A stretch of DNA of 64,000 nucleotides from Aldehydirespirator sp965204415 (GTDB lineage Bacteria; Actinomycetota; Acidimicrobiia; Acidimicrobiales; Aldehydirespiratoraceae), in contig CBDBEL010000004.1 in the NCBI GenBank assembly GCA_965204415.1, positions 434,001 through 498,000 of the forward strand, in the 5' to 3' direction. Below are positions 33,983 through 43,113 of the stretch, one piece after another. Each line of letters starts with the position of its first letter. Position 1 is the first letter of the stretch. Below the pieces are notes generated by a model, which was given only the letters and a program-made list of their open reading frames with translations, was not told the DNA's origin and did no database searches. Made by a program: the position numbers and the translations under genes.

Positions 33983-35556
33983 GGGTCGCCGACGTCGTCC
34001 GCCGCCACGCGACGGCCCGCCCCCACGACACCGCCCTGGTGTGCGGGTCCGAGCGGTTCAGCTGGAAGGACCTCGACGAGCGAACCGACGCGCTGGCCGC
34101 GGTCCTGGCCGGCATCTCCGAGCCCGGCGGCCGGGTCGCGATAGTGACCGCCAACTGCCACCAGCACCTCGAGGCGGTCTTCGCCGCGTCCAAGGCAGCT
34201 CTCGTCTCGGTCCCCCTCAACCACCGGTGGAACAGCCGCGAGCTGGCCGACACCCTCGCCGACGTGGCTCCGGCCGCGGTCGTGCTCGATCTGGGCCTGC
34301 CCGGATCGGTGGGCGTCGAGCTGATCGACATGGTGGCTCCCGTGCCGGTGCTCGCCTTCGGTGGGCGCCATCCGGGCGCCGCCGACTACGACGACGCGCT
34401 CGCAAGCGGCCGCCGACGTCCGGCAGAGCATCGCGACGCCTGGCACCAGCATGTGATCGGCTTCACCAGCGGCACCACGGGACGGCCCCGCGGCGCGGTG
34501 CTGTCCCAGCAGCAGGCCCTGGCCGCCGCGACGTGGCTGGCGGCCCTGTTCACCATCGGCGCCGAGGACTGCTTCCTGGCTTGCATGCCCATGTACGTGT
34601 ACCGGGGCGGGTCGGGAGTGCTGGCACCGGCAGTGGTGGGGGCCCGCAGCGTGTTGTGCGACTTCGACGCCGACACCGTCATCGGGGTCGTCCGCGACGA
34701 GGAGGTCACCCATGCGATCCTCGCCCCGGTGATGGTCGACCGGATCCTGGCCAGCCCGCACGCCGCCGGAGGAGGGCTCGGCTCGCTGCGCGAGGTGTGG
34801 GTGGGCGGCGCTCCGTCGACCCCGGAGTCGACCGCCGCGCTCCAACGCCTGACCGGTGCGACCGTGGGCTCGGTGTACGGCGCCACCGAAGCCACCGCGG
34901 TGGCGTCGATGCGATGGCCCGCCGGCGCCGAGCACGGACACCTTCTGAGATCCATCGGCCGCCCGGCGCCGCTCAACGACGTGAGGGTGGTCGCCGCGTC
35001 CGGTCGGGAGGCCCAACCGGGAGAGCCGGGAGAGATCCAGGTGCGGGGATCCACCGTCATGTCCGGCTACTGGCCCGACGCCGACGGCGAAGGCTTGGTG
35101 GACGGCTGGTACTGCACCGGCGACGTGGCGGCACGCGACGACGACGGCTACCTGTTCCTGGTGGATCGCCGGGCCGACGTCATCAACAGCGGCGGCCTCA
35201 ACGTGTACTCGGCCGAGGTGGAGCAGGTCCTGCTGGCCCATCCCGCAGTGGCCGAGTGCGCGGTGGTGAGCTCGCCCGACGAGACCATGGGCGAGGCCGT
35301 CACCGCGGTGGTGGTCCCGGCAGGCGGTCCGGTCGAATTCACGGAGTTGGAGCGGCACTGCCGGGCGGCACTGGCGGGCTACAAGTGTCCCCGGCAGTGG
35401 GCCCTGTCCGCGGGCCTGCCCCGCAACTCCCTGGGCAAGATCGACAAGAAGGCGATCCGGGACGAGCGCTGGACCGGCCACCAGGCCAGCATCGCCGGCT
35501 CGCCAGCCACAGGCCCCGGAGAGCCGGAAGGCCGTTCAGGAGCCAACCATGACTGA
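33979..35556 (+). CDS. AMP-binding acyl-CoA synthetase
   Basis: A 525-residue ANL ligase with FTSGTTGRPRG as P-loop (Arg replaces the usual Lys), YGATEATA, GDVAARDDDGYLFLVDR and NSLGKIDKKAI with the catalytic Lys. It converts a carboxylic acid to acyl-CoA. It overlaps the CoA-transferase gene by 8 nt and the dehydrogenase by 4 nt, so it is central in this operon. Confidence 0.92.
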   Translation: MRVADVVRRHATARPHDTALVCGSERFSWKDLDERTDALAAVLAGISEPGGRVAIVTANCHQHLEAVFAASKAALVSVPLNHRWNSRELADTLADVAPAAVVLDLGLPGSVGVELIDMVAPVPVLAFGGRHPGAADYDDALASGRRRPAEHRDAWHQHVIGFTSGTTGRPRGAVLSQQQALAAATWLAALFTIGAEDCFLACMPMYVYRGGSGVLAPAVVGARSVLCDFDADTVIGVVRDEEVTHAILAPVMVDRILASPHAAGGGLGSLREVWVGGAPSTPESTAALQRLTGATVGSVYGATEATAVASMRWPAGAEHGHLLRSIGRPAPLNDVRVVAASGREAQPGEPGEIQVRGSTVMSGYWPDADGEGLVDGWYCTGDVAARDDDGYLFLVDRRADVINSGGLNVYSAEVEQVLLAHPAVAECAVVSSPDETMGEAVTAVVVPAGGPVEFTELERHCRAALAGYKCPRQWALSAGLPRNSLGKIDKKAIRDERWTGHQASIAGSPATGPGEPEGRSGANHD

Positions 35557-36784
35557 CAGCGCTGCTCCCGCAGACGATTCCCCGCCCCTGGAAGGGGTCC
35601 GCATCCTCGACCTGACCAGAGCGACGTCGGGTCCCTACTGCACGCAGATCCTGGCCGACCTCGGCGCCGACGTGGTGAAGCTGGAGGAGCCGCCGGGCCC
35701 CAGGGGCCGGGACCAGATCGACCCGTTCAACACCATCGACGGGATGGACGCCTACTTCCTGTGCGTCAACCGGAGCAAGCGCAGCATCGCCTTCCCGCTG
35801 GGCCACGAGCGGGGCCCGGGTCTCGTCGCTGCGCTCGCCGGCGCCGCCGACGTCGTCATCGAGAACTTCCGCCCGGGCGTGGCCGAGAAGCTGGGCGTCG
35901 GACCGGCCCAGCTGCGGGCCGGCAACGGCCGCCTCATCACGTGCTCGCTGTCGGGGTTCGGCGACACCGGGCCCCTGAGGGACCGGGCCGCGTTCGACAT
36001 CACCGTGCAGGCCCAGACCGGGGTCATGAGCTTCATCGACCGCCGCGACCCGGCCGGCCGGCTGGCGCCGATCCCGATGCCGGTCGCCGACCTGCTGGCG
36101 GGCATCTATTGCGCGGTGGCGGTGCCGGCCGCGCTGGTGCGCCGGGCCGCCACCGGCGAGGGCGCCCACATCGACGTGGCCATGTACGACGCCCTGCTGT
36201 CGTGGTTCGTGGGGTTCGGGGTGCACCAGCTCAACTTCGGCCGGCCCACCGAAATCCAGGACAAGATCCTGTGGGGCAGCTTCGAGACCAGGGACCGCCC
36301 GCTGGTGATCACCGCCCACCGGCCCTCGCAATGGCTGCGGTTCTGCGCGGCGCTCGACCGGCGCGACTGGATCGAGGATCCCCGCTTCGCGGCGCCCGCC
36401 GACCGGGCCGGCAACATCGACGAGCTCAAGACCCTCATAGCCAGCGTCCTCGTCACCAAGGGCGCCGACGAGTGGATCGCAGCTTTCGAGCGGGAGGGCC
36501 TGTCGTTCTCGGACACGTTCACGATGGCCGAGGCCCTGGAGCATCCTCACACCGCCGAGCGCGAGATGGTGGTCGAGGTCGACGATCCCTCGTCCGGCCC
36601 GATGCGCCTGCTCGGCAACCCGGTGAAGTTCGCCGGCCTCGAGACCAGCTACTCGCCGCCGCCCCGGGTGGGCCAGCACTCGGCCGAGGTTCTCTCCGAG
36701 TGGCTCGGCTACAGCCGCGAGCAGCTTCAGGACCTGGTCGCCTCCGGCTTCGTCCACGACCCGGAGTTCTCGTCAAAGACCTGA
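35549..36784 (+). CDS. CaiB/BaiF (family III) CoA-transferase
   Basis: A 411-residue family III CoA-transferase. It opens GVRILDLTRATSGPYC, has LGADVVKLEEP, ENFRPGVAEKLG and the catalytic Asp in MPVADLLAG (~residue 184). It moves CoA between acyl donors without ATP. It overlaps the ligase gene by 8 nt. A promoter candidate follows its stop. Confidence 0.93.
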   Translation: MTDSAAPADDSPPLEGVRILDLTRATSGPYCTQILADLGADVVKLEEPPGPRGRDQIDPFNTIDGMDAYFLCVNRSKRSIAFPLGHERGPGLVAALAGAADVVIENFRPGVAEKLGVGPAQLRAGNGRLITCSLSGFGDTGPLRDRAAFDITVQAQTGVMSFIDRRDPAGRLAPIPMPVADLLAGIYCAVAVPAALVRRAATGEGAHIDVAMYDALLSWFVGFGVHQLNFGRPTEIQDKILWGSFETRDRPLVITAHRPSQWLRFCAALDRRDWIEDPRFAAPADRAGNIDELKTLIASVLVTKGADEWIAAFEREGLSFSDTFTMAEALEHPHTAEREMVVEVDDPSSGPMRLLGNPVKFAGLETSYSPPPRVGQHSAEVLSEWLGYSREQLQDLVASGFVHDPEFSSKT

Positions 36785-36815
36785 CTCGGGCAACGCCCGC
36801 CCGTCATTCCATGCG

Positions 36816-36821
36816 TATAGT
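36816..36821 (+). promoter_or_regulatory. -10 box TATAGT before the thiolase gene
   Basis: TATAGT lies 33 nt before ATG 36855, in the only AT-rich patch of a 70-nt gap. An AAGGGCGG ribosome site precedes the start. No -35 box is clear. Confidence 0.45.
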
Positions 36822-36854
36822 TTCACGAGATCGATCACAAGGGCGGCACGTGAG

Positions 36855-38081
36855 ATGACCGAACCGGTTTATGTCCTTGGCGGCTGGCAGTCCGACTTCG
36901 CCGAGCGGGCGCCCGAGGGCGGCTTCTTCTCGCTGCTGGAGGCGGCCACCCGGGGCGCGCTGGCCGACGCCGGCCTCGAGCCCGCCGACATCGAGGTCGC
37001 CCACATCGGCAACCTGGCCGGCGAGCTGACCGCCTTCCAGGCCCAGCTCGGGGGGCTGCTGGTCAGCATCGACCCGGCCTTCATGGGCCTGCCGACGTCC
37101 CGTCACGAGGCCGCCTGCGCGTCGGGGAGCCTGGCCGCGCTGGCCGCGGCGGCCGAGATCGAGGCCCGCCGCTACGACGTGGCCCTCGTGGCCGGCGCCG
37201 AGATCCTCCGCAACGTGGGAGGCCTGCGGGCGGCCGAGCTGTTGAGCTGTGCGGGCTGGGCCGGCGAGGACGCCTTCGACGGCGACAACCTCTGGCCCCG
37301 CCTGTTCGCCGACGTGGCCGACGAGTACGACCGCCGCTACGGGCTGGCCCACGAGCATCTCGGCCGCATCGCCGAGGTGAACTTCGCCAACGCCCGCTTC
37401 AACCCCAACGCCCAGACCCGGAACTGGGACATCGAGGCGGGCGCCTTCGGCGACGACGACGGCATCAACCCGGTGGTCGACCGCCACCTCCGCAAGATGG
37501 ACTGCGGCCGGATAACCGACGGCTCCTGCGCGGTGGTCCTGGCCTCGGGCGCCTACACCGAGGGATGGGCCCGCAGCCGGGCCATCGACATGGGCTCGGT
37601 TCCCCGGCTCAAGGGCTGGGGCCACACCACCGCGCCCACGCTGCTGCCCGACAAGTTCAAGGCGAGCCAGGACGACCCCTACGTCTTCCCCCACGTGCGC
37701 AAGGCGGCCACCGACGCCATGGCCAGAGCCGGCCTGCGCGGCCCCCGCGAGCTCGACGCCATAGAGGTCCACGACTGCTTCTCCATCAGCGAGTACGCCG
37801 CCATCGACCACTTCGGGCTCACCCCTCCCGGCCAGTCGTGGCAGGCCGTCGAGGACGGCACCATCGAACGGGACGGCGACGTGCCGGTGAACCCCAGCGG
37901 GGGCCTGCTCGGGATGGGCCACCCGGTGGGCGCCACCGGGGTGCGGATGATGCTCGACGGGGCCAAGCAGGTGACGGGCCGGGCCGGCGAGTACCAGGTC
38001 GACGGGGCCCGCAACGCGGCCACGCTGAACATCGGGGGATCGTTCACCACGGTGGCCAGCATCGTGGTCGGCGTCGACTAG
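36855..38081 (+). CDS. Thiolase / SCP-x-like acetyl-CoA acetyltransferase
   Basis: A 408-residue thiolase-fold protein. The nucleophile Cys88 is in HEAACASGS, with EVHDCFSISE and GGLLGMGHPVGATG forming the rest of the site. The C-terminal CxG of biosynthetic thiolases is replaced by GGSFTTVAS, as in SCP2-type thiolases, which often need a small DUF35/OB-fold partner that I do not see. It likely performs the thiolytic step of side-chain degradation. Confidence 0.9.
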   Translation: MTEPVYVLGGWQSDFAERAPEGGFFSLLEAATRGALADAGLEPADIEVAHIGNLAGELTAFQAQLGGLLVSIDPAFMGLPTSRHEAACASGSLAALAAAAEIEARRYDVALVAGAEILRNVGGLRAAELLSCAGWAGEDAFDGDNLWPRLFADVADEYDRRYGLAHEHLGRIAEVNFANARFNPNAQTRNWDIEAGAFGDDDGINPVVDRHLRKMDCGRITDGSCAVVLASGAYTEGWARSRAIDMGSVPRLKGWGHTTAPTLLPDKFKASQDDPYVFPHVRKAATDAMARAGLRGPRELDAIEVHDCFSISEYAAIDHFGLTPPGQSWQAVEDGTIERDGDVPVNPSGGLLGMGHPVGATGVRMMLDGAKQVTGRAGEYQVDGARNAATLNIGGSFTTVASIVVGVD

Positions 38082-38129
38082 AGGCCGAGATGAGCTCCAC
38101 CGACACCGAGAGCGAGCGCAAGTGATGAG

Positions 38130-38245
38130 AGGTTCTCAAGCCACGAGGGGTGTTTCCCGCTCTTGTTCGCTGCGCTCACGGGCCGCTCGGGCCACGGCCT
38201 CGCCCCGATGAGCCGGACTCGCCCACCCATTGGCTCGGCCTCTGG
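38130..38245 (-). repeat. Dispersed 3'-flanking repeat, copy R4
   Basis: Box B in reverse orientation (38150-38203) and box A in reverse (GGCTCGGCCTCTGG, 38232-38245). An extra box A-like CTAGAGGCCGAG overlaps the thiolase stop at 38079. The repeat runs into the first codons of the following SDR. Confidence 0.8.
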
Positions 38246-38978
38246 ACCAAGATCCGCGCTGGTGACGGGGGCCGCCTCCGGCATGGGCGCGGCCATCGCG
38301 GCACGCCTCGACGCCGACGGGGCCCGGGTGGTGGTGGCCGACATCCAGGCCGGCATGGGCGCCGAGGTGGCCGAATCGCTGACCGGGGGAATGTTCGTCG
38401 AGATGGACCTGTCGCTCCCGGAGTCGGTGACGGCCGCCGCCCAGCAGGTCCTCGCCGAGGTCGGCACGGTCGACATCCTCGTCAACTGCGCCGGGTTCGA
38501 CGTGGTCATGCCGTTCCTCGACACCGACGAGGACCTGTGGGACTCGCTGATCGCGGTCAACCTCTACGGACCATTGCGGACCACCAAGGCGTTCCTGCCC
38601 GGGATGGTCGAGCAAGGCTGGGGGCGCATCGTCAACATCAGCTCCGACGCCGGACGGGTGGGCAGCAGCGGCGAGGGGGTCTACTCGGCGTGCAAGGGCG
38701 GCCAGATCGCGTTCACCAAGACCATCGCCCGGGAGGTGGCCCGCACCGGAGTGACCGTCAACTGCGTGTGCCCGGGCCCGACCGACACGCCGCCGGTGCG
38801 CCGAACGCTGGCCGAGGGCGGGGAGAGGTACATGCAGGCGCTGGTGCGGGCCATACCGATGAGACGCCTCGGCCAGCCCACCGACATCGCCGCGGCGGTG
38901 GCCTACCTCGTGTCCGAGGACGCCGGCTTCGTCACCGGCCAGACCCTGTCGGTGAGCGGCGGACTGTCGATGTGCTGA
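38208..38978 (+). CDS. Short-chain dehydrogenase/reductase
   Basis: A 256-residue SDR with TGAASGMGAA, VADIQ, NCAG, VNISSDAG and YSACK; it ends FVTGQTLSVSGG. ATG 38208 is chosen because upstream codons are repeat R4 sequence. Even the first ~14 residues (MSRTRPPIGSASG) lie within the repeat and differ from SDR families. There is no clear ribosome site. The true start may be later or depend on the repeat. Confidence 0.85.
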   Translation: MSRTRPPIGSASGPRSALVTGAASGMGAAIAARLDADGARVVVADIQAGMGAEVAESLTGGMFVEMDLSLPESVTAAAQQVLAEVGTVDILVNCAGFDVVMPFLDTDEDLWDSLIAVNLYGPLRTTKAFLPGMVEQGWGRIVNISSDAGRVGSSGEGVYSACKGGQIAFTKTIAREVARTGVTVNCVCPGPTDTPPVRRTLAEGGERYMQALVRAIPMRRLGQPTDIAAAVAYLVSEDAGFVTGQTLSVSGGLSMC

Positions 38979-39061
38979 GCGCCGCAACCCGCAGCTCCGG
39001 CACTGGCAGCGGACCTGCGGACGAACAGAAGGGCGCCGAGGACCGGCGGCGCCACCCGACC

Positions 39062-40057
39062 GTGAGCGTGGGCATGATGCTGCCGGTCGGGTTCGGCATC
39101 GAGCCCGGCGACCTTCTCGAGCTCTGCGTAGCGGCCGACCGGCGCGGCCTGCACGCGGTGGGCTGCGGGGAGCTGGCCGGACCCGAGGCCCTCTCCCTGA
39201 TGGGCGCGGCCGCGGCCTCCACCGCCGGCATCCGTCTGGAGACCGGGGTGGTCCCCGTCTCGAGCCGCTCGCCGGCGGTGCTGGCCATGGCGGCCTGCAC
39301 GCTGGCCGCCCTGTCCCAGGACCGTTTCGTGCTGGGCATCGGCGCGGGCAGCCCGATCGTGTCGTCGTTTCACGCCGACGTGTTCGAGCGGCCCGTCGAC
39401 CGGGTCGCAGAGGCGCTGGCCGCCATCAAGGCCGCCCTGGCGGGGGAGCGGCTGGCCGATCGGGGCGGCTTCAAGCTCCGGGGCATACGGCCTCGCCCGG
39501 TGCGGGTGTTCCTGTCGGCCATGAACGAGCGCATGCTGCAGCTGGCCGCCCGGGAGGCCGACGGCGTGGTGATCCACTTCGTCGGCGCCGAGCAGATGGC
39601 CGAACTGGCCCCCCGCCTCCGACAGGCCCGGGCCGCCGCCGGAAACGAGGCCCCCTTCGAGATCATCGCCCTCGTCCACGCGTCCGCCGACCCCGACGGC
39701 GATCCCGAGAGGGCCTACCGCCGCGAGATGGCCCCCTATCTGGCCGTGCCGACCTACCGGCGCCTGGCCGCCGGGCTGAGCTCGTTCGACGAGGTCGACG
39801 CAGCTGCGGAGGCCTGGCAGGCGGGCGGGCGGGAAGCGGCGGCCGACAGGTTCCCGCCCGGGATCGCCGCGGCCTGCCTGGCGGTGGGACGCGACGCCAT
39901 AGCCCACCGGGTGACCAGCCTGGGACGGGCCGGCTGCGACGGGGTGCGTCTGGTCCCTCTGAGCACGGCCGGGGCCGACCCCGCCCCGGTCCACGACCTG
40001 GTGGACTGTCTTGGTGCCGTGATCGACGATCTGAGCCTGCAGGAGGTGGTGTCGTGA
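39062..40057 (+). CDS. LLM class F420-dependent oxidoreductase
   Basis: A 331-residue luciferase-like protein. Family features are VSVGMMLPVGFG, ETGVVPVSSRSP and FVLGIGAGSPIVSSF. I chose GTG 39062 at the first beta strand. A longer GTG at 38972, overlapping the SDR stop, would add a 30-residue hydrophilic lead. Its stop overlaps the amidohydrolase start (GTGA). Confidence 0.83.
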   Translation: MSVGMMLPVGFGIEPGDLLELCVAADRRGLHAVGCGELAGPEALSLMGAAAASTAGIRLETGVVPVSSRSPAVLAMAACTLAALSQDRFVLGIGAGSPIVSSFHADVFERPVDRVAEALAAIKAALAGERLADRGGFKLRGIRPRPVRVFLSAMNERMLQLAAREADGVVIHFVGAEQMAELAPRLRQARAAAGNEAPFEIIALVHASADPDGDPERAYRREMAPYLAVPTYRRLAAGLSSFDEVDAAAEAWQAGGREAAADRFPPGIAAACLAVGRDAIAHRVTSLGRAGCDGVRLVPLSTAGADPAPVHDLVDCLGAVIDDLSLQEVVS

Positions 40058-40974
40058 CCGACGCGGTCGACATGATGAACTACGCCCCGCTTATCGCGCC
40101 GGGCATCTCGGGCATGGAGTTCCAGTACGAGGAGTTCCAGATAATGCTCAACACGACGTTCAAGCGCATGGCCGAGGGGGGTGTGGCCCGCACGCTGTGG
40201 GGCCGCGACGTCCCGCTCGACGATGTGGAGAACCTCCCCTACGACGACACCCTGCGGGTGGGGGAGGCGGTGGCCCAGCTGGACGCGGCCGGCTACTCGG
40301 TGGCCGTGCTGGCCTGCTTGAAGATGTGGTCCTTCCACTACCACCACCGTCTCATCATGGACATGGACGAGGAGGTGGTGGCCCGGGCCCTGGCCGAGGC
40401 GCCCGACCGGTTCGTGGGCGCGGCCGGCTACAACCCGTTCCGCATCGCCGAGAGCATCGCCCGCATCGAGACCGCGGTGCGCGAATGGCATTTCGGCTAC
40501 GTCTACTTCCATCCGATCACCTTCGGGGTGGCCCCCAACGACCGGCGCTGCTACCCCCTGTACTCCAAGTGCGTGGAGCTGGGCGTGCCGGTCGGGTTCC
40601 AGGTGGGGCACTCCGCCGAGGTGCTGCCCAGCGAGGTCGGCCGGCCCATGCTGGTGGACCAGGTGGCCATCGACTTCCCCGACCTCAAGATCAACATGTC
40701 GCACACCGGCTGGCCGTGGACCGGAGAGTTCTGCTCGATGCTCTGGAGGCACCCCAACGTGTACGGCGACATCTCCGCCTACTTCGCCTCCACCCTCGAC
40801 CCGGAGCTGGTCAAGTTCATGGACAGCGGCCGGGGCCGCCACAAGATCATGTTCGGCACCAACGGGTTCGACCTGGCCCGCTGCAAGCAGGACTTCGAGA
40901 GCCTGCCGGTCAGCGACCGGACCAAGCAGATGGTGCTGCACGACAACGCCCTCGAGTTCCTGGGAATGCGATGA
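40054..40974 (+). CDS. Amidohydrolase family 2 protein
   Basis: A 306-residue Amidohydro_2 protein. It has FGYVYFHPITFG, VGFQVGHSAEVLPSE, INMSHTGWPWTG and IMFGTNGFDLAR at the late metal-site position, where the usual ETDFPH is altered, so metal binding may differ. The N-terminal DxH motif is not obvious. GTG 40054 overlaps the LLM stop. It is followed by a short relay ORF and an enoyl-CoA hydratase. Confidence 0.83.
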   Translation: MTDAVDMMNYAPLIAPGISGMEFQYEEFQIMLNTTFKRMAEGGVARTLWGRDVPLDDVENLPYDDTLRVGEAVAQLDAAGYSVAVLACLKMWSFHYHHRLIMDMDEEVVARALAEAPDRFVGAAGYNPFRIAESIARIETAVREWHFGYVYFHPITFGVAPNDRRCYPLYSKCVELGVPVGFQVGHSAEVLPSEVGRPMLVDQVAIDFPDLKINMSHTGWPWTGEFCSMLWRHPNVYGDISAYFASTLDPELVKFMDSGRGRHKIMFGTNGFDLARCKQDFESLPVSDRTKQMVLHDNALEFLGMR

Positions 40975-40997
40975 GCGCGCCCCGGTGTCGGCGATGA
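40971..40997 (+). CDS. Possible 8-codon relay ORF, duplicated start
   Basis: ATG 40971 overlaps the amidohydrolase stop (ATGA). The ORF MSAPRCRR ends in TGA overlapping ATG 40994 of the hydratase (ATGA). ATGAGCG-GCCCCGG is repeated 23 nt apart, so the hydratase start was copied. Confidence 0.25.
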   Translation: MSAPRCRR

Positions 40998-41782
40998 GCG
41001 GCCCCGGCGGTCTGGAGCTGATCCGGCTGGAGCAGCCGTCGCAGCGGCTGGCCGAGGTGGTGCTCGACCGGCCTCCGGCCAACGCCTTGAGCCACCAGTT
41101 CATGGACGAGCTGGGCGCGGTGACCGCCTGGCTGGCGCCGAGCGAGATCCAGCTCGCCGTGCTGCGCAGCAGCGCCAGGATGTTCATGGCCGGCGCCGAC
41201 CTGAACATGGTCAACGAGGGCTGGGACGATCAGGACGCCACCACCGAGAAGTGCCAGCAGATGATGAACGGCTGGGAGCGGCTGCCCATGCTGACCCTGG
41301 CCGCCATCGGTGGCCACGCGCTGGGGGCGGGCTGCGAGCTGGCCATGTCCTGTGACTTCAGGGTGATGGCCCGGGGCAGGGCCCGCATCGGGCTGCCGGA
41401 GTCGTTGCGGGGACTGATCTCCGCGGCGGGCGGCACCCAGCGCATGAGCCGCCTGGTCGGCCCGGCCCGAGCCCTCGACCTGTGCGTGCGGGGACGCATG
41501 ATCGGGGCGGACGAAGCCGAGCGGTACGGGCTGGTGACCGAGGCCGTAGACCCCGAACGTCTCGACGGGCGGGTCGCGGAACTGTGCGAGGAGCTGCTGG
41601 GGCTGCCCCGCCTCACCACCCAGGCCATCAAGCGCTGCGTCCTCGAGGGCCGGGACCTGCCCCTGGCCGAGGGCTTCGCGCTGGAGCGCCGCGAGCTGGC
41701 CGGGTTGCGCGACACCCACGACACCCGCGAGGGCGTCCAGTCCTTCATCGAGAAACGCTCCCCGAACTTCATCGGCAGGTGA
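40994..41782 (+). CDS. Enoyl-CoA hydratase/isomerase (crotonase) family
   Basis: A 262-residue crotonase-fold protein. It has the oxyanion-hole segments FMAGADLNMV and GHALGAGCELAMSCDFRVM, and a Glu in GLPESLRGLIS, followed by GGTQRMSRLVG. The Glu pattern fits hydratase activity. GTG 40985 is an alternative start. It likely hydrates an enoyl-CoA made by the acyl-CoA dehydrogenases. Confidence 0.9.
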   Translation: MSGPGGLELIRLEQPSQRLAEVVLDRPPANALSHQFMDELGAVTAWLAPSEIQLAVLRSSARMFMAGADLNMVNEGWDDQDATTEKCQQMMNGWERLPMLTLAAIGGHALGAGCELAMSCDFRVMARGRARIGLPESLRGLISAAGGTQRMSRLVGPARALDLCVRGRMIGADEAERYGLVTEAVDPERLDGRVAELCEELLGLPRLTTQAIKRCVLEGRDLPLAEGFALERRELAGLRDTHDTREGVQSFIEKRSPNFIGR

Positions 41783-41784
41783 CC

Positions 41785-42324
41785 ATGGCGGGACACGGAG
41801 GCTCGATCACCGAGGAGCTCAGGGACCGTTACGAGATCGAGCAGGTCCTGTACGACTTCGCCCGCTATTGCGACGACCTCGACTTCGCCGGCTTGGCCTC
41901 CCTCTTCCACGACGAGTGCCGGTGGGACTACGGACCCGGCGCCGGACCGGTCGTGGAGGGCCGCGACCAGGTCGAGTCCTTCGTGCGGCAAGCCTTCTCC
42001 GGCTCGGCCGCCGGCGAGGGTCCCGAGGGCGTGAAGGTGCGCATCCGCAAGACCAGCCACCACATCAGCCAAGTGGCCATCAACTTCGACGGCCCCGACG
42101 TGGCCTGCACCGAGGCCTTCGTGTTCACCTGGCACGAGATGTCCGACGGCTCGCCGGGCCTGCTGTGGGGCCGCTGGCACGACAAGCTGCGCCGCACCGG
42201 GCACGGTTGGAAGATCTCCGAGCGGCGCATGATCCTGTCGGCGGTGGACAACTACTACGGCATCGGCCACTCCGCCTGGGCGGAGGATTTCAAGCCCTTC
42301 AACCGCCAGCCGCCCTTCTCGTGA
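41785..42324 (+). CDS. SnoaL-like / NTF2-fold protein
   Basis: A 179-residue NTF2-like protein with DRYEIEQVLYDFARYCDDLDF, LFHDECRWDYGPG and SHHISQVAINFDG. It resembles ring-hydroxylating-beta or steroid-isomerase-like SnoaL proteins. An in-frame GTG at 41779 overlaps the hydratase stop and could be the real start. Its own stop overlaps the SDR start (GTGA). Confidence 0.85.
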   Translation: MAGHGGSITEELRDRYEIEQVLYDFARYCDDLDFAGLASLFHDECRWDYGPGAGPVVEGRDQVESFVRQAFSGSAAGEGPEGVKVRIRKTSHHISQVAINFDGPDVACTEAFVFTWHEMSDGSPGLLWGRWHDKLRRTGHGWKISERRMILSAVDNYYGIGHSAWAEDFKPFNRQPPFS

Positions 42325-43082
42325 GTTTGAGTGGTCCCAGGGGCCTCGCGCTGGTGTCCGGGGGCAGTGGCGACATCGGCGCCGCCATCTGCCGGGCGCT
42401 GCACGCCGACGGCTGGGGCCTGGCCATCGGCTACGTCTCCCGGCAGCGGGCCGAGGCGCTGGCGGCCGAACTCGCGGCCCAGGGACCGCCGGCGCGGGCA
42501 ATCCCGCTCGACCTCACCGACAGGGCCGAAGTCCGCGCCAGCGTGGGAAACCTGCTGGCCGATGAGGGCCGAGTCGACGCGCTGGTGCTCAACGCGGGAT
42601 GGAACCAGGCCCGCCCCTTCCTCGACACCGACGAGCAGCAGTGGCGCACCACCATGGCCGTGAACCTCGTGGGGCCGATGCTCGCCGTCCAGCTGTGCCT
42701 GCCGGCCATGGTCCGTGCCGGCGACGGGTCCATAGTGGCCATCACGTCGGAGGCGGCCCGGGTGGGCGACGCCGGCAACGCGGTGTACGCCGCGGCCAAG
42801 GCCGGTCTGACCGCGTTCCTGCGCACCATCGTGCGCGAGCACGGCCGCGACGGCGTCCGGGCCAACGCAGTCGCGCCCGGGCCGATCGACACCACCCTGC
42901 TGCGCCACGCATTCAGCGACGACGAGGCTGCCGACGCGGCCATAGCCAAGCTGACCCGACTGGTACCGATGCGCAGGCTGGGACAGCCCGCCGAGGTAGC
43001 GGCCGCGGTGCGCTACCTCGTCAGCGAGGGCGCCCACGTGACCGGCCAGCAACTCGGCGTAGGCGGCGGCGTAGTCATGTAA
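42321..43082 (+). CDS. Short-chain dehydrogenase/reductase
   Basis: A 253-residue SDR with SGGSGDIGAA, LNAG in place of NNAG, AITSEAAR and YAAAK; it ends HVTGQQLGVGGG. It starts at GTG 42321 overlapping the previous stop. It resembles 3-oxoacyl reductases (FabG-like) and closes the plus-strand operon. Confidence 0.89.
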   Translation: MSLSGPRGLALVSGGSGDIGAAICRALHADGWGLAIGYVSRQRAEALAAELAAQGPPARAIPLDLTDRAEVRASVGNLLADEGRVDALVLNAGWNQARPFLDTDEQQWRTTMAVNLVGPMLAVQLCLPAMVRAGDGSIVAITSEAARVGDAGNAVYAAAKAGLTAFLRTIVREHGRDGVRANAVAPGPIDTTLLRHAFSDDEAADAAIAKLTRLVPMRRLGQPAEVAAAVRYLVSEGAHVTGQQLGVGGGVVM

Positions 43083-43113
43083 GCCCCCCGGCCCGCGCTC
43101 CGACCGGGCCGGA

